The translations under genes were made by a program, and so were the position numbers. Positions 24,290-35,474 of a DNA stretch of 64,000 bases are shown here, in pieces; position 1 is the stretch's first letter; every line of letters begins with the position of its first letter. The notes beneath the pieces were generated by a model, which was given only the letters and a program-made list of their open reading frames with translations, ran no database searches and was not told the DNA's origin. Source of the stretch: Molanna angustata (Eukaryota; Arthropoda; Insecta; Trichoptera; Molannidae); NCBI GenBank assembly GCA_963576475.1, contig OY754980.1, forward strand, positions 3,074,306 to 3,138,305, written 5' to 3'.

Positions 24290-25060
24290 TAAACGAAGAA
24301 GAAGATGTATAGAAGGGAAGAAGTTTTGAATAAAATTTAATTATTGAGGAAATAAGAACTACACAACTCATATTATAAAAATATATATCTTACAGTTTTG
24401 ATCAGGTGAAGGCAAGCTCCTTATATTCTGTGGTGGCAACTTTGTATGGAATTATTAACCAGTTTGTGTAACTGATTAGACGAACACGATCGAACAATTC
24501 ACAATGCTTTGTGTTAGCTGATACAATTCACAAAGACTTGTATGTCAAACATATTCAACAATATCTATTATATTGATAACCAGTAACAATCACATAATTA
24601 ATTTCAGGATGATGCAACGGGACTGCAAATCGAAATTTGTATTGATAAAACAATGATAATAATACAATATGTGCATACCTTCAGACTGATGAAATGACAA
24701 TTCTAACTTCTAAAGAAGCAGGTGGCAGAAATCAGCTTCCCAAAATTAGGATAGGTCTTATACACATGTTGAAACGAAACATCAAGCAAATAAGTACCCA
24801 GAAATTGTATTATTATATAGGTATTTGTAAAAGCGTTTAAACATATTATGCAGGTGATAAAAAAAGACAAAAAAAACAGAGATGTCACTTGATTAGTAAC
24901 TGCAGTTAGGTGGACAGCCTTCCGGAGTGATGGTGATATATATTTTGCATTTGCTTTTGAAAATCTGAAATTGAAGATAACTCGGCAAATGATTTTTCTT
25001 TCCATAGAATAATTTTAATAGAGATAAACCGGCTTGGAATAATACTTACGTTCGTCCGTT
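24290..25060. other. Spacer without recognised features
   Basis: A 100-codon minus frame at 24703-25005 has no recognisable motif and biased AT composition. It is not called. Confidence 0.35.
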
Positions 25061-25064
25061 TTTA

Positions 25065-25270
25065 GGCCTTTTCTACTCATAAGGTAGATGCATACCTATT
25101 TCTTACGATCCGCGTAATCGAAAATACATCAGGTAAAAAAACATCTCACATATTTCAGCAAGGAGGTTCACTACCCATTCTGAATGTTTCCTTTTTAGGT
25201 GAGACTTTTATAAGATAATACACATCTGTTGCATTTTACCGTGCCGTGATGGTATGAATGAATGAATAGT
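25065..25270 (+). repeat. Dispersed repeat F4
   Basis: ATCTCACATATTTCAGCAAG, TTCACTACCCATTCTGAATG and GTGATGGTATGAATGAATGA match 55690-55890 in order. Confidence 0.7.
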
Positions 25271-26190
25271 ATAATTTTAATAGAGATTATTCATCTAAAT
25301 AGCTCCATGACTCTTCGTGCTATGCGTAATATTTTTGCTGTTTGTCTAGCTTTCAAGTCGATTATAGTCCTCATATAGTTATATTAGCCAGAACATTCCA
25401 TTTACTCTCAGACTTCCAATACGATTGACTCAGTTTTGTAAAAATTGAACAGGTGAATAATATTTTGTAGCATATGGTCTTGTTTAAATTACGGACATGT
25501 TTAAACACTTGGCAAATATATTGTCCGTTCAACACGATAAGGCAACTTTTAATTGTCCCGTTGATTTAACAAAAAAACTTGCACCTAACTGCACGAAATC
25601 ACGATATGTTAAAACTAAATGTTCATTTTGTTAAAGGAATGACCCAGGGCTCTGAAATGTGCCTCCTAGTTTTATGCTTATTATTAATTCTTCTTGAGCG
25701 TAGAAGTTGTACACATTTGGTTTTACACTAATATTTGACTTTTTGTCTATTTATATATTTTATGTAATGTATTTTACTGTAGTGTATTTTATTATTTACT
25801 GTATTATTTCGATCTGTCATATTGTAAGTAATATCTAGAGTCTTCACTGGCCCATATACTTGTAATATATTTGTACATATATGTACATAAAAGTAAGTCA
25901 AATGACTTTTTTTTACAACGTAAAGTTGTAAAATAAAATAAAATAAATAATTACCAGCACATAAAATATTAGGAAAGGTCATGGAAATAATATTATTAAA
26001 AAAATTCCAAATAGTATGTACCTAAAATAAACAAATTTCCTTTCAGCATTTTTTTCTGTATACTTAGGTACCATGAATTTATACATTGAGATTTTTTTTA
26101 CAAGTAATAGTTACATGTACATAAAAATACATTATGTAAATCAATTTTATCGCGGATTAATAAACAAATTTTTAGATTTATTTATTTAAC
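25271..26190. other. AT-rich DNA with a LINE-like tail
   Basis: 25900-25950 ends in TTGTAAAATAAAATAAAATAAATA, which could be a non-LTR 3' end. Otherwise nothing was recognised. Confidence 0.3.
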
Positions 26191-26194
26191 TAAG

Positions 26195-26400
26195 TTTAGT
26201 TTGTCGATGGACAAACTAAATTTTTTTATTTATTTTATTTATTTATACATCTTCTTATACATAATATAAACAAATATAATTGTACACTGGCGGGCTTATT
26301 GCCATTAGGCAATTTCTTCCAACCAACCAGATTACAAAGTATGACAACATTGTGTATGTACAACAGCAAATAAAAAAGAGTAAAAGAAATCAAATAAAAT
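26195..26400 (-). repeat. LINE 3' tail (GGCGGGCTTATTGCC family)
   Basis: TTTATTTATTTATACATCTT then ACACTGGCGGGCTTATTGCC and CAATTTCTTCCAACCAACCAG. The same words occur at 39868-39985 and, split by a SINE, at 38930-39215; the reverse complement is at 28140-28225 and 44615-44700. A palindrome, TTTAGTTTGTCGATGGACAAACTAAA, immediately precedes it. Confidence 0.65.
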
Positions 26401-26584
26401 ACGTATAACACTTAAAAACTATTAAACAAAAAAATTATAATTCATAGCAAGAAAAAGGATATGGTAAGGACAGGAGAGGAAATCGGGATCAGGTGTTCAA
26501 GGATAATGATATTACAACATAAAATAGGTATGTAGGTATATGTTTCAAAAAACACCCATTTTAAGTTAACAGGTAACAACATAG

Positions 26585-26945
26585 GTATAATAAAAAACTT
26601 TTTTAAATAGATTAATTTTATAAAATCAAAAAAAAGAATCGGCTATTTTGCCAATATTAATAAAATAATCGCCATTTCAAACTAGGTAGGTACTTATTTA
26701 TAATAAAATAGATCGCCTAATTTAGGTAGATATCTATTTTATAAAATAATAATCGCCTATTTTATATTATGCGCAAAAAAAAACAAATAAATAAACATTT
26801 TACCTACATATAAAATAATCGTCTATTGAAGGTAGATAACTATTTATATAAAAAGAATCACCTATTTTAGGTAGATAACTATTTTATAAAATAATAATCG
26901 CCTATCGAATGTAGGTACCTATTTATAAAAAAAAATCGCCTTTTT
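26585..26945. repeat. Degenerate tandem repeat, unit about 55-60 bp
   Basis: ATAATCGCCTATTTTAGGTA followed by GGTAC(C)TATTTATAAAA recurs about six times with many changes. Confidence 0.75.
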
Positions 26946-27305
26946 TTAATGAATTGCTAAACATGACATGAATTGACCCCCGCACTGTTAGTGGGTAGGT
27001 AAACATAACCCTCCCCCACATATATATCTTGCCAATTGGTGATTTAACCCTTGAGCCACACACTGACACACACAGACACACCTACCTACTGGGGTTAGTG
27101 TTTCTCTCTATACAGTTGTTAAATTGTTCCATTATTATAGCGATAATTCAGTGATTGTTGTTTACGGACTTGGAACGGCTTTGCGTGATCTAAAATAATA
27201 TATAACGGGGAGCATTCAGAATGGACAAAAAATCCCGTACACGATATTTGACATCTGTTTGGGGTCGCGATATACAGCAGAAGAGATGTACATTAATTAA
27301 ATGAC
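26946..27305. other. Spacer
   Basis: No supported gene. A 27-codon frame at 27221 is too short to assess. Confidence 0.35.
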
Positions 27306-27308
27306 ATT

Positions 27309-27416
27309 ATTGATAATAAACACTTCCTTGCGCCTTCCGCAAGTGGCGATTTTTTTGTTTTATGGCAAAATCTTCCAACTAAGCAGTGTTTCCGGCCCAG
27401 AGAAGCAATATTTACG
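27309..27416 (-). mobile_element. S2 SINE, 5'-truncated
   Basis: AATAAACACTTCCTTGCGCC, GCAAGTGGCGA and CAGAGAAGCAATATTTACG match the body of the S2 copy at 49024-49236. It ends exactly where the RTE tail begins. Confidence 0.7.
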
Positions 27417-27801
27417 TCTTCTTCTTCTTCTTGTTCTTTCATTAGCAGGGCCTGTTTAATGCTGAAAATTCAGCCTCTTGTGATGTGGACTGCCAACTAT
27501 CTCGCCATCGTTTTGGTGGGCGTATTCGTGGTCGAGACCCCTCCGGTACGTTGTCTCGGGCTATCTTTGGGATCCTTAGGCTCCCCCATCTTACGATGTC
27601 CTCAACTTCGCAGATTCTTCGGATCTCTGTATTTCTGGCTCTATCACGAAGACTTTTGCCAGCTATGCATCGCAGTATTTTCATTTCGCTGGGGCGCAGA
27701 ATTTGTTTGGTACGGATCGTATCAGCTCTGGATTCAATGGCGTATGTAAGAATAGGTCTAACGCATGTTTTGTAGATCCTCATTTTGCTCTTGGTACTCA
27801 T
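27417..27801 (-). pseudogene. RTE-type reverse transcriptase C-terminal fragment
   Basis: The minus frame of 119 codons reads KMRIYKTCVRPILTYAIES, TIRTKQILRPSEMKILRCI, then RDRARNTEIRRICEV. This is the conserved region downstream of the RT fingers in RTE elements (Y-K-x-x-V-R-P-x-L-T-Y, E-M-K-I-L-R, R-N-x-x-I-R). It ends with stop just before the TTC run at 27417-27435, the (GAA)n tail. No endonuclease or catalytic FADD motif remains. It is a different RTE lineage from 33393-34049. Confidence 0.85.
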
Positions 27802-28140
27802 GTGTTTGTTTCATTTTGCCCTTGGTGTTCGTGTGTTTGTTTATAATATTTACGTGAGAAATCAATATAAAAATAAATATCTCCTATGCGAACCCATCTC
27901 TACAAATTAATAATCAACACACACCCTTCTCAAAAATGCTAAAGAATTATTAAATATATGGGAAAGATTATAGAATGTCTGTATACGGTTCATTTACAAT
28001 CTGAAATTTTTTTTCCTCTCTATTCTTTTTTACCTCTTTGTGTTTTTCATCTATTAAGAAATTGGTTTATTTATAAACAATGAAAGCAACAGTCCTCATA
28101 AATGAGGACTATTTTACTAATTTAATTTAACTTTAGAGGC
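27802..28140. other. AT-rich spacer
   Basis: Nothing was recognised. Confidence 0.4.
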
Positions 28141-28228
28141 TTCACGTTGCTCGGGTTGGTTGGAAGAAATTGCTTTATTTCAATAAACCCGCCTATGTAC
28201 TCCTGTACATAAATTATATAAATAAATA
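28140..28228 (+). repeat. LINE 3' tail
   Basis: GGTTGGTTGGAAGAAATTGC and AATAAACCCGCC then TGTACATAAATTATATAAAT are the plus-strand version of the 26195-26400 family. Confidence 0.55.
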
Positions 28229-28539
28229 GAGTGCACATGCAACGCTGTGCGGGTCTGCTAGTGTTAAATAAATTATTAAGGTGTAGAAAATAGACGGAGA
28301 GGAGACGTATAAAAGTATCATGTATGTAGGTAAGGGAATATATATGTATATGTTAGGGGAAAATGCACTTTACTCATAATATAAACCAATACCCATTAAC
28401 AATTGTTTGTCTAACGAATTGAAAAACTTTGACAAAATTCAATCCAAGTATTGGAGATGGCTTTATTGGGTTTCAATATTTAATTTGAAGCCTATAAAAA
28501 CAATACAAGCTTTTATCGTATGTACCTACACCAATAATC

Positions 28540-28940
28540 TATAGACAAGACATAAGCAAATTTCTTGGTGCACATCGTGTTGCTGTGCCACCATATTGTA
28601 TTTTAAATATTTCGGAATGAAAAGTAATAATAATAATAATAGTAAATTTTATTTGAATGTAAAAACATATGTAAAAATGAATACATCTAGTATAAACAAA
28701 AAATATATTACAATACTTTTTTTTTAAACAATACGTATGGTAAGAATGTAAAACCATGGAGACAATTATAAAAACATGTAAAACTATGGAGAACATTGAT
28801 AGTTTTTAACTAGATGTATTCAGCACCTAGCCTATGAAAGGTGACAAGACTTGTGGTTTCTTTTATGTTTGGTGGCAAACTATTATACATTTTGAGACCT
28901 TTATGGTATTAACTAGTTGCATGTAACACATGAGATCCAA
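28540..28940 (-). repeat. LINE-derived dispersed fragment
   Basis: CAAATTTCTTGGTGCACATC and TGTGCCACCA pair with 13405-13460. An (AAT)n tract at 28626-28642 sits inside. No intact frame. Confidence 0.45.
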
Positions 28941-29637
28941 CTGTCGATAGCGATAGTATGTATAGTTGAAGAATAAGTACCAAACTATAAACCCATAAAT
29001 CCAAATTATTGAATATTTTAGGATATTTTATTTTCTATACAACACAAGTAGGTGTGTATGTCAAGATAGGACAGTATGGAGGTCAGTCCTTTTCTCTACC
29101 CAGAATATGAAAACAGCATGATGGTATGCATGTATGTATGTTTGTTTGGAGATTTAAGTATCAAACTATTAAGTCTTCTTACATATTGTGTATAGGCGAC
29201 TGCCATACAAATTGTATGAAGCGATGTCGTCACTAAATTCAATTTTTATAAAAATTGTTAAAAAAAAATTTACTTCTAGAATATCATTATTTTTTATAGA
29301 AAATTTAATTATCTAGTTAGGATGTTTTGGTATTTTTCAATATTTTTAAAATATTTGGAAATATAGGCAGTTAAACACATAAATTTATAATAAAAAAATA
29401 TTTTTCTAAATAAAAAATGTTTGAGAAACCTTGGAATTTTTTTGAAAAAACTTATTTGAGATTTTGTATTTGTTTATGTTTATACCAATTTTCAGCGTTC
29501 TAGCTTTTATGGTTTCTGATATATATGGAAAAATAAACCAAAAATTCAAAAGTTGATAACCCCTGCCTGAAACAAAAATTCAAAATTCTGAGTATAAAAG
29601 TTTTGTAGGCCTATAACTGACATCTGTGGGTTTAGAT
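28941..29637. other. AT-rich spacer
   Basis: No supported gene or RNA. Confidence 0.4.
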
Positions 29638-29823
29638 GGGTCGATGGCAGAGCGGTTAGCGCGATGGGCTAGTAATCCAGTGATCGCGAGGTCGAATTCT
29701 GCCTCGACCGATTTCGTTCACCTCATTTTTCGTGCACAAGCATTTATTTGCTTATTTTAGGGAACGTAGGAAGATGTATATGTACTTGTTTAACAAGGAC
29801 ATATTCATTTTTTATAAAAAAAA
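29638..29823 (+). mobile_element. SINE family S1, tRNA-Thr-like head, full-length
   Basis: The head GGGTCGATGGCAGAGCGG carries box A (TGGCAGAGCGG). The anticodon stem-loop has loop CTAGTAA (anticodon AGT at 29671-29673, Thr), and box B is degenerate (GAGGTCGAATTC). The body CAAGCATTTATTTGCTTATT, GGGAACGTAGGAAGATG and an A-rich tail follow. The same body lies behind the head at 38968. With a non-tRNA body and A tail it is a SINE, not a tRNA gene. Confidence 0.88.
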
Positions 29824-29978
29824 TCAAAGGAAGCCTATATTTCCATTCCGAATGCAATTTAATAATGAGTTTGTTAGTGAAACCTGATTTGTCTTTGCGT
29901 TGCTTGAAACTTTCAATATAGAAAATATGTTGTACCTTTAGCATATTTTCTTTCAGCAAAATCTGGCTCTTAACCTAG

Positions 29979-30180
29979 AATGCATTGCACCCAATTGTTC
30001 AAGAAATACATAAAGCTTTGGACAAAAGTATGTATGTAAACCTCATACGGCCTCCGCAGTCCCTGAAAGAAATGAAAGCAATTAGAATGTATTCTGATCC
30101 AATGTATGAGTCCATATCGCGTTATTGGCCTTACAATGGTATCTCTGGTAGAATCTACCCCATCGCAGTCAGTCTTTCAA
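29979..30180 (+). other. Candidate protein-coding exon, unidentified
   Basis: After an AG at 29977-29978 (TTAACCTAG, with a better pyrimidine tract and TTTCAG ending at 29956) an open frame of about 67 codons begins N-A-L-H-P-I-V-Q-E-I-H. It includes RPPQSLKEMKAIRMYSDPMY and YWPYNGISGRIYPIA, and a possible donor (AGG^GTCAAG) follows SLSR. The proline- and tyrosine-rich, well-mixed composition is unlike the AT-biased chance frames nearby. I cannot name the family. No neighbouring exon was found, so a gene fragment is as likely as a live exon. Confidence 0.35.
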
Positions 30181-30209
30181 GGGTCAAGCATTTTATTATT
30201 CCACAGTAA

Positions 30210-30620
30210 ACTGCTATGAAGGGAATTAGAAAACATAGTAGTTGGTGGTAGACAAAATAGACATAAAATATGACAATCTTTATATAATATTTGAAATTTA
30301 ATCTTTAATATTTTAATGACACGTGATAACTTAATGTGCTTTCGCAACGTTCATCAATTGTGCCTTTTTATTGAGTTCCCTATCAATTGTTGTGATAATG
30401 ATTGTGATTACAGAAAGTTGAAATTGTATACATATTTAGTGTGGAACGGGAAAAATCACCTGGTTCACAATTGCATATAATTGCATATAATTGTCAATAT
30501 AAATTGTAAACTGCTAGCCATAGAACAGGATTTCCTAGTTGGGCAGCAGTAACCTACTTATTGTTGTCATTATAAATATGGTGTGATAAATAAAATAAAT
30601 AAATAAAAATAAAATCCAAT
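30210..30620. other. AT-rich spacer ending in a LINE-like AAATA tail
   Basis: GTGTGATAAATAAAATAAAT at about 30580 resembles a 3' end. Nothing else. Confidence 0.35.
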
Positions 30621-30624
30621 CTTT

Positions 30625-30790
30625 GAAATTTCTATGTGCTATTCACCGAAATCCTTTCACTTGAGAATAAACTGAAAAACACCTTCGCCATCTATGAATT
30701 GACGAAGAAACTTTCTTGTTACGCCATCTATTGAAAAATTGGTTTGAAAACAATGAAAGAAATAGCCCTTATGCATGAGGTGACAATGAT
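30625..30790 (-). repeat. Dispersed repeat F6, fragment
   Basis: GAAGAAACTTTCTTGTTACG, CCATCTATTGAAAAATTGGTT and a second GCCATCTATGAA match, inverted, the F6 sequence at 33280-33345 and 40060-40110. Confidence 0.55.
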
Positions 30791-31049
30791 TTTTTAAGTA
30801 GTTTATATTTTGTTTCTTGTGAAATTTGTCACTATAAACAAAAAATAAAAAAACTTAGGAATACCAACTACCAACTTCCAACTTAGCGCCCGCCATAAAC
30901 AGATCTTAAGATCTACACAAAAGAAGAAAAAAAAGAAAAACAGTGAAGGTGTAAATAATATATTGGGTAAAAACGTTTTGTAATACGAAATATTCTATTG
31001 AAATCAGGAAAAATGTAAATATGAGAAATAACCCTATAATACGCATAAC

Positions 31050-31865
31050 TTGACCATACATAATTGTCTGCATAATTGTAACTGCTGCCCCTTGGAACGA
31101 GTGGACTGTATAAGGTATTTGGGTGTAAATATTGACAAGTTTCTGAGGTGGAACGACCATATAAATGTGTTATTTATTTTATTTATTTTTTATTTATTTA
31201 TTTATTTCGGGAAAACAAACAAGATACAATGGTAAAAGAATATACAATAGTTATAATAAATATGGATGATACATTGCATCTCAATTAAATGTTTTCACAT
31301 ATAGTATAGCAGTGTTATCAAGGAATGTCAGGAAGCTTACTTACATTTTTAAGGAACTTAGATATTTATTGGACAAAGATAAATTAAAAACTGTTTATTT
31401 TACCTTAGTGCAGTCTCTTTATCTTATAATATTGTATGTTGGGGGTCCAGTCTCAAGTCTAGTGTAGAGCCACTAAATATTGCTCAAAAATTGATTCTTA
31501 AAGTTATGTACAAAAAAAAATTTCGCTATCCATCCAACCTTCTCTTTGAGTAATGTAATATTATGAATATAAAACAGTTATATACCACACAAACACTTAT
31601 TAAGTTCTTCATTAACATTAACTCAGCTGAAATAACTCAACAAATCCGACCAACTAGAATTGGCATTTCACTTAACTTCATGGCAATTTCTCCTAAAACT
31701 TCTTTTGTTCAAAGACATTATAATTTTCAGGCTCCTCTTCTGTTTAATGTCCTTCCTGTCCATATTAAAACATGTAATTCCTTACACCAATTTAAAAGGA
31801 ATATTAAGGCGTTTGTATGGACAGATTGTAAAAGTGTGTTTTCTTCCTTGACATTCTTTGTTTGA
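31050..31865 (+). pseudogene. Non-LTR retrotransposon reverse transcriptase, C-terminal half, disrupted
   Basis: The plus strand reads RVDCIRYLGVNIDKFLRWNDHI, the 'YLGV-ID--L-W--HI' block of CR1/Jockey-like reverse transcriptases. It then reads, across shifted frames, KELRYLLDKDKLKTVYFTLV and QIRPTRIGISLNFMAISP, then HYNFQAPLLFNVLPVHIKTC before the end. The block is interrupted at about 31168-31280 by a TTTATT-rich insertion and carries stops near 31465. About one third of the polyprotein is left. Confidence 0.8.
31168..31280 (-). mobile_element. Short LINE-tail insertion inside the RT pseudogene
   Basis: TTATTTATTTTATTTATTTT marks a minus-strand tail. The reverse transcriptase reading resumes after CATCTCAATTAAATG. 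Confidence 0.5.
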
Positions 31866-31899
31866 AGTGATATTTTTATTTTAAACTTTCGTTATTTTT

Positions 31900-31900
<1 letters not shown>

Positions 31901-31983
<83 letters not shown>

Positions 31984-32657
31984 CGGCGCTGGCCGATTTA
32001 CTAATGATAATAATAACAATTAAGCACTACAAATAATAACACTCAATTATTATTATTACCATTATACACTTCCTCAAAAGAATTAGCAGATCAATGCGTA
32101 AATTGTAAATTATTTAAAAGAGCAAAATAAAATGCAACAAACGCATCATCAAGCTTTCAATTGGGAATGGTTCACCCATCCAGATACTTAACATATCAAA
32201 GGATTAGGCTCTGAGGAGGTCTCTATACTACCTAACAACCCTACTGATTCCCGAATATTAACGTTTAAAAAATCTTTAACGATTCTACATGTATTCATAA
32301 TTACCGTTTTTTGCATTTTTATTATTAAATTTTTCGATAAATCTATAATTTCTAAATTACGGATTAACGATTTTGGAATAATGCCAGTGGCTGAAATAAT
32401 GAACGGTAATATTATTATTTTACGAGAATGCCAAAGTCTTTTAATCTCATTACCTAAAGCGGTGTATTTTCTAATTTTTTCATCAAAAGTTTTTATAATA
32501 TTACTAGAATTTGGAATAGCCACGTCGCAAATATATGTTATTTTTTTAATTTTATCATGTATTATTAAATCGGGTCTGTTATGTTGAATTGACCGGTCAG
32601 TTAATATTGTTTTATCGTAATAAAGCGAATTATTATTATTTTCTAAAAATGAAAATT
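31901..32657 (-). mobile_element. R4/Dong-like LINE copy B with 80-nt A tail
   Basis: The minus strand matches copy A from the endonuclease region to GGCCAGCGCCGTAT, and continues into an uninterrupted run of 80 A (T at 31901-31980). The 111-codon frame 32188-32523 retains the C-terminus lost in copy A (ending EPNPLIC and stop). The element is 5'-truncated within the endonuclease at about 32657. The long intact homopolymer and few differences from copy A point to a young insertion. It lies downstream of the LINE pseudogene at 31050-31865, probably in its 3' UTR. Confidence 0.85.
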
Positions 32658-33224
32658 TTATATTTTTTAATTTCTATTATATTTTTTCTTCATCTATATT
32701 TATCATGGTCGCCCTATACATTTAGTTTTGTATCGATATATACCCATATAATATGTACATTCTGTTGATGATATATTTATTGTTGTAAAATGTTAAAGTA
32801 AACTCTGTATTTATGTCCCTTACAAAAATGTGATTATATTTAACCTCGATACAGGTTTTTTCCTAGTGAGGTTAACCTTACTAGGAAAAATTCATTTGTG
32901 TTTTAATTTTCAAAATTTTATTTGTGAGATGAATAAATTATTTTCCCAATACAAAAACCAATAACTTCACTGCAAAATAATGTTACCCAGTCTACACTCC
33001 ACCCATTATGTTAAGTCAATATATTGTACATTTAATTTAGTATTCTTTGTATCCTCCTGAGGAAAGGAACTTTGTTCCCGTAACATGTAGAGAAATTTTT
33101 ATTCAATCGAATAAAAGTTATTATTAAAGTGGTGTTCAAAAAGTGGTGTTTTATTTAAATTATTTAACTGTAAAATGATACCACAAAGTAAAAAACTATG
33201 AAATAATATTTCTAGCTCAATTCA
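32658..33224. other. AT-rich DNA, possibly 3' UTR of the interrupted LINE
   Basis: No frame was recognised. AATCGAATAAAAGTTATTAT near 33107 looks like a polyadenylation region. Confidence 0.3.
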
Positions 33225-34290
33225 GGGGTGACATCTGTGCGAAGAAACACCTCATGTATAAGGATTGTTATTTCGTACAAAAAACCAACTTCTCAATAGA
33301 TGGCGTTACAAAAAAGGTTTCTTCGTTATTTCATAGATGGCGAATGGCGATAGTAAGAATATCTTATTTGTATCCCATTATGAAAATATAATATGGACAA
33401 AACGAAAATCATGAGTCCATCTAACTGCACTATCACAATTGATAGTAAAATAATTGAAGCTGTTGAAGAATATATATACCTTGGACACAAGATAAAATTA
33501 GGAAAGCATAACCAGATAGCAGAAATACCCAGAAGGATCGGACTAGGTTGGGCAGCCTTTGGGAAACTTAAACATGTCCTAAAAAACAGAGATATTCCCA
33601 CATGTCTGAAAAGAAAAGTGTTTGAAACATGTATCCTGCCTGTGCTTACGTATGGTGTGGAAACTATCACGCTAACTGCGAGGACCATACATAAGCTAAA
33701 ATGCACTCAGAGATCCATGGAAAGGCAAATGATAGGCGTAAGTCTAAGAGACAAAATTAGAAATGAAGAAATCAGACGCCAGACAAAATTTGTTGATGTC
33801 ATGGATCGAGTTGCAAAACTTAAATGGCAATGTGCAGGTCATATTGCCAGACAGGGTACGGACAGATGGGCACCCAGAATTCTAAATTGGAGACCATGGG
33901 ATATGAAAAGGGGAATAGGCCGGCCCCAGAAAAGGTGGGCCGATGATGTTGTCCCTGTCGCTGGAAGCGGATGGGTTCGAAAAGCCCAGAAAAAAGACGA
34001 GTGGAAGCTTTTAGAAGAGGCCTACATCCAGCAGTGGAGAGATGGCTGAGAAAGAAGAAGAAGAAGAATATGGAACTTGTAAAAATTGCATTGATAAGGG
34101 GACTCAATAAGAATACATAATTGGTGAACTTTGCACAAGCGCATAAAGTGAAGCCGATGACAGGTCCTAAGCCCTGTAGGTGCCTCGAGTTCCTGGTTTT
34201 TCTATAATATTCCAACTTCGTCTCTACTAAGATGTTGAAATATTGCCAAAAATACCATTGTATCCCGACAGGAAAAATCCAATGTTTTTT
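33225..34290 (+). repeat. Dispersed repeat F6, interrupted by an RTE element
   Basis: The left part (GGTTTCTTCGTTATTTCATAGATGGC) and right part (ATTGCATTGATAAGG, GCACAAGCGCATAAAGTG, GATGACAGGTC) are contiguous in the related copy at 40060-40400. The RTE insert therefore lies between about 33350 and 34070. Confidence 0.7.
33393..34049 (+). pseudogene. RTE-type LINE endonuclease/reverse transcriptase, C-terminal 218 codons
   Basis: A long open frame of the kind annotated in insects as endonuclease-reverse transcriptase. It begins with YIYLGHKIKLG (residues 28-37), then CILPVLTYGVETITLT (80-95), the arginine-rich GVSLRDKIRNEEIRRQ (115-130), CAGHIAR (147-153), RGIGRPQKRWADDV (173-186) and the terminal EEAYIQQWRDG. 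Stop at 34047-34049 is followed by (GAA)n. Catalytic RT motifs and the N-terminal endonuclease are missing, so it is a 5'-truncated dead copy although the remaining frame is intact. Other copies of the same lineage are at 6008-6235 and 35795-36005. Confidence 0.88.
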
Positions 34291-34990
34291 TTAAAAAATA
34301 ACTTTTAAAAAAATATTCGATTTTAAAAACAAACGTTTATCCATGAAGTTTTTGAATTGTCATCCCATCGTTGACATTTTTTTTACGCTTTATCATACAA
34401 AACTATGTACTTATCATCTTAAACGTCGTCGAAGATCCAAGTTGAATATTTTATAGGAAACGATATTATGTCCTGTATACAATACACCGTCCTTTGCTGT
34501 CGGATGTAAAGTTAGCAAAAGAATCCAATTAAAATGGCGTACGAATACGTCTCTCGAATAGTATGTTGAAGGATTCCATCCAAGGGTTAAACATGAACAC
34601 AAACTTCTGCATTCAGATAAAGAGAGACCATTTGAACGAAAGAAGTCCTGACCGCGGATTACACTTTTGAATTCAACTTAACTCATTTGATATTCTCTTT
34701 GCGATACACAAACCATGATGAATCCACAGCTTCTGACTAGTCTCGAGCAAAGACGGTCTTGATTTATTTCAATTCGAGGAGGAAGACCGTCTCTGTTTCA
34801 GTGAGAAGAAAAAACTAGATTAGATAAAATACTTGCAAAGTAAATTATTAACTATCCAAAAGCCCTTTCTTGAGTGTTTTTAAATAAGAATTGTAGGTAC
34901 ATATAATATTATCTGAGAATTGTACAGCGCCGCTTTATTCCTAAGTGGGTATCATTGTAAAACAAAGCTGTTTTCATTTTAAATAAAAAT
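34291..34990. other. Spacer
   Basis: No supported gene. A short inverted repeat AGACGGTCTT/AAGACCGTCT lies at about 34752-34793. Confidence 0.4.
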
Positions 34991-34999
34991 GCTCCATGC

Positions 35000-35470
35000 T
35001 TCTTCTACTTCTCTTCCTCTGCAATTGTCCATCATGGTAGTGAGATCAGGTTTCGGCATCTTACACTTTCACTGTCCTCAGCTCTGCACATCTTCTGGGG
35101 TAACTCCGTTACTTAGCATATTATCCTATCTCAACACTTCATTCCATCTGCGCTTTGGTCTCCCTTTGGATCTTTTATCCGGCACATAAGTTTTGGGCTA
35201 CTTACCCTATATATTCCAGTGGTCTTCTACAAACATATCCCTACCATCTCAATCTGTTTTCTTGGTGCTTCTCGGATACATATATCGCGCACTCCTAGGC
35301 TTTCTCGTGTATATATGGGTGCTCCCTATTTTGTCTAGTCTAGTCACACCGCACAACCATCTAAGCATTTTCATAAATATTAATCATTCACATTTTGTAT
35401 CCAAGCAATTTCATCAACAAGACTGTTCGAATATACCAGTGAAAACTCTATTATGCACTACTTATATGTA
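35000..35470 (-). pseudogene. RTE-like reverse transcriptase C-terminal region, frameshifted
   Basis: The minus strand contains MKMLRWLCGVTRLDKI followed by an EK(H/L)-E-x-RLRW block in shifted frames. This is the pattern 'LRWMCGVTR-DKI ... RLRWYGHV' common in insect RTE-like elements. Several stops and frameshifts are present. Related to 45840-46260. Confidence 0.65.
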
Positions 35471-35474
35471 GGAT

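Noticed and set aside
24703..25005. 100-codon minus frame as a small secreted or membrane protein
   Set aside because: Hydrophobic residues reflect AT-rich codons. No signal or neighbour supports it.
29638..29711. tRNA-Thr gene
   Set aside because: The stems carry mismatches, box B is mutated, and a SINE body with an A tail follows. The same composite occurs elsewhere.
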